Shown in pieces: positions 40,667 through 40,744 of a stretch of 40,744 nucleotides of DNA. The position numbers and the translations under genes are program-made. Below the pieces are notes generated by a model. The model was not told where the DNA came from. It was given only the letters and a program-made list of their open reading frames with translations, and made no database searches. Numbering within the stretch: the stretch's first letter is position 1; each line of letters opens with the position of its first letter. The stretch comes from Methylosinus sp. Ce-a6 (GTDB lineage: Bacteria > Pseudomonadota > Alphaproteobacteria > Rhizobiales > Beijerinckiaceae). The stretch spans positions 1-40,744 of the forward strand of contig NZ_BGJX01000030.1 in the NCBI RefSeq assembly GCF_009811655.1, read 5' to 3'.

Positions 40667-40744
40667 CAGAACCTGACCCAAAAGTTTCTTGTTCGCGCCG
40701 CAGTTGCGTGATTCTGGGGTTCCGAAGCATCGGAGAATGATTCG

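Noticed and set aside
1..40744. CRISPR arrays, rRNA or tRNA genes
   Set aside because: No regularly spaced direct repeats and no recognisable rRNA or tRNA sequence were seen on reading both strands. A tRNA scan was not possible.

Overview
The window looks like part of a repABC plasmid from an alphaproteobacterium, most likely of the order Hyphomicrobiales (Rhizobiales). The evidence is the complete repA-repB-repC cassette at 9990-13720 with its antisense RNA and candidate parS sites. The neighbouring plasmid-type genes agree with this: Fic, a serine recombinase, a DUF1612/HTH protein and fragments of pRiA4b ORF-3, DUF1403 and DUF6880 genes. GC is high throughout, and very high at 18-24 kb. 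No rRNA, tRNA or CRISPR array was seen. A methylotroph or methanotroph host is possible, but the sequence alone does not settle it.

Region by region. 1-8.2 kb holds a type I secretion locus: an ABC exporter that has lost its 5' end next to an apparent IS5-type remnant, a HlyD-type adaptor, a TolC-type channel, and a convergent large repeat/DUF4214 secreted protein that has also lost its 5' end. 8.2-9.8 kb is a row of decayed genes. 9.8-17.3 kb is the plasmid backbone: repABC, then a translationally coupled fic-recombinase pair whose promoter carries a helically phased array of TGTCGAT half-sites, then the DUF1612 protein. 17.3-18.0 kb is an insertion-sequence graveyard that cuts off a RecD/TraA helicase remnant. 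18.1-23.6 kb holds three unrecognised genes: a large coiled-coil membrane protein facing a two-gene operon of a 678-aa unknown protein and a P-loop GTPase-like protein. A decayed DNA methyltransferase remnant follows.

24.5-40.1 kb, almost all on the minus strand, is the most interesting part. One operon encodes, in order, an E1-like adenylyltransferase with a rhodanese domain, a JAMM metalloprotease, a MoaD/ThiS-like carrier whose Gly-Gly is masked by eight extra residues, a two-domain family III CoA-transferase, an acyl-CoA/AMP ligase, and an RND efflux adaptor and pump. A second operon encodes an acyl-CoA dehydrogenase-like enzyme, an MFS transporter and a membrane-anchored amidohydrolase. 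Both operons carry the same promoter-like motif (TTGTCGGGTT, 11 bases, then R-AACGTTA). An ECF sigma factor and a small Cys/His-rich DUF2946-like protein lie upstream. The E1/JAMM/carrier trio is the machinery that makes a protein thiocarboxylate in the thioquinolobactin and pyridine-dithiocarboxylate pathways. I infer a plasmid-borne pathway for a sulfur-containing (thiocarboxylate-type) small molecule with its own export and regulation, possibly a metal chelator. The product is unknown.
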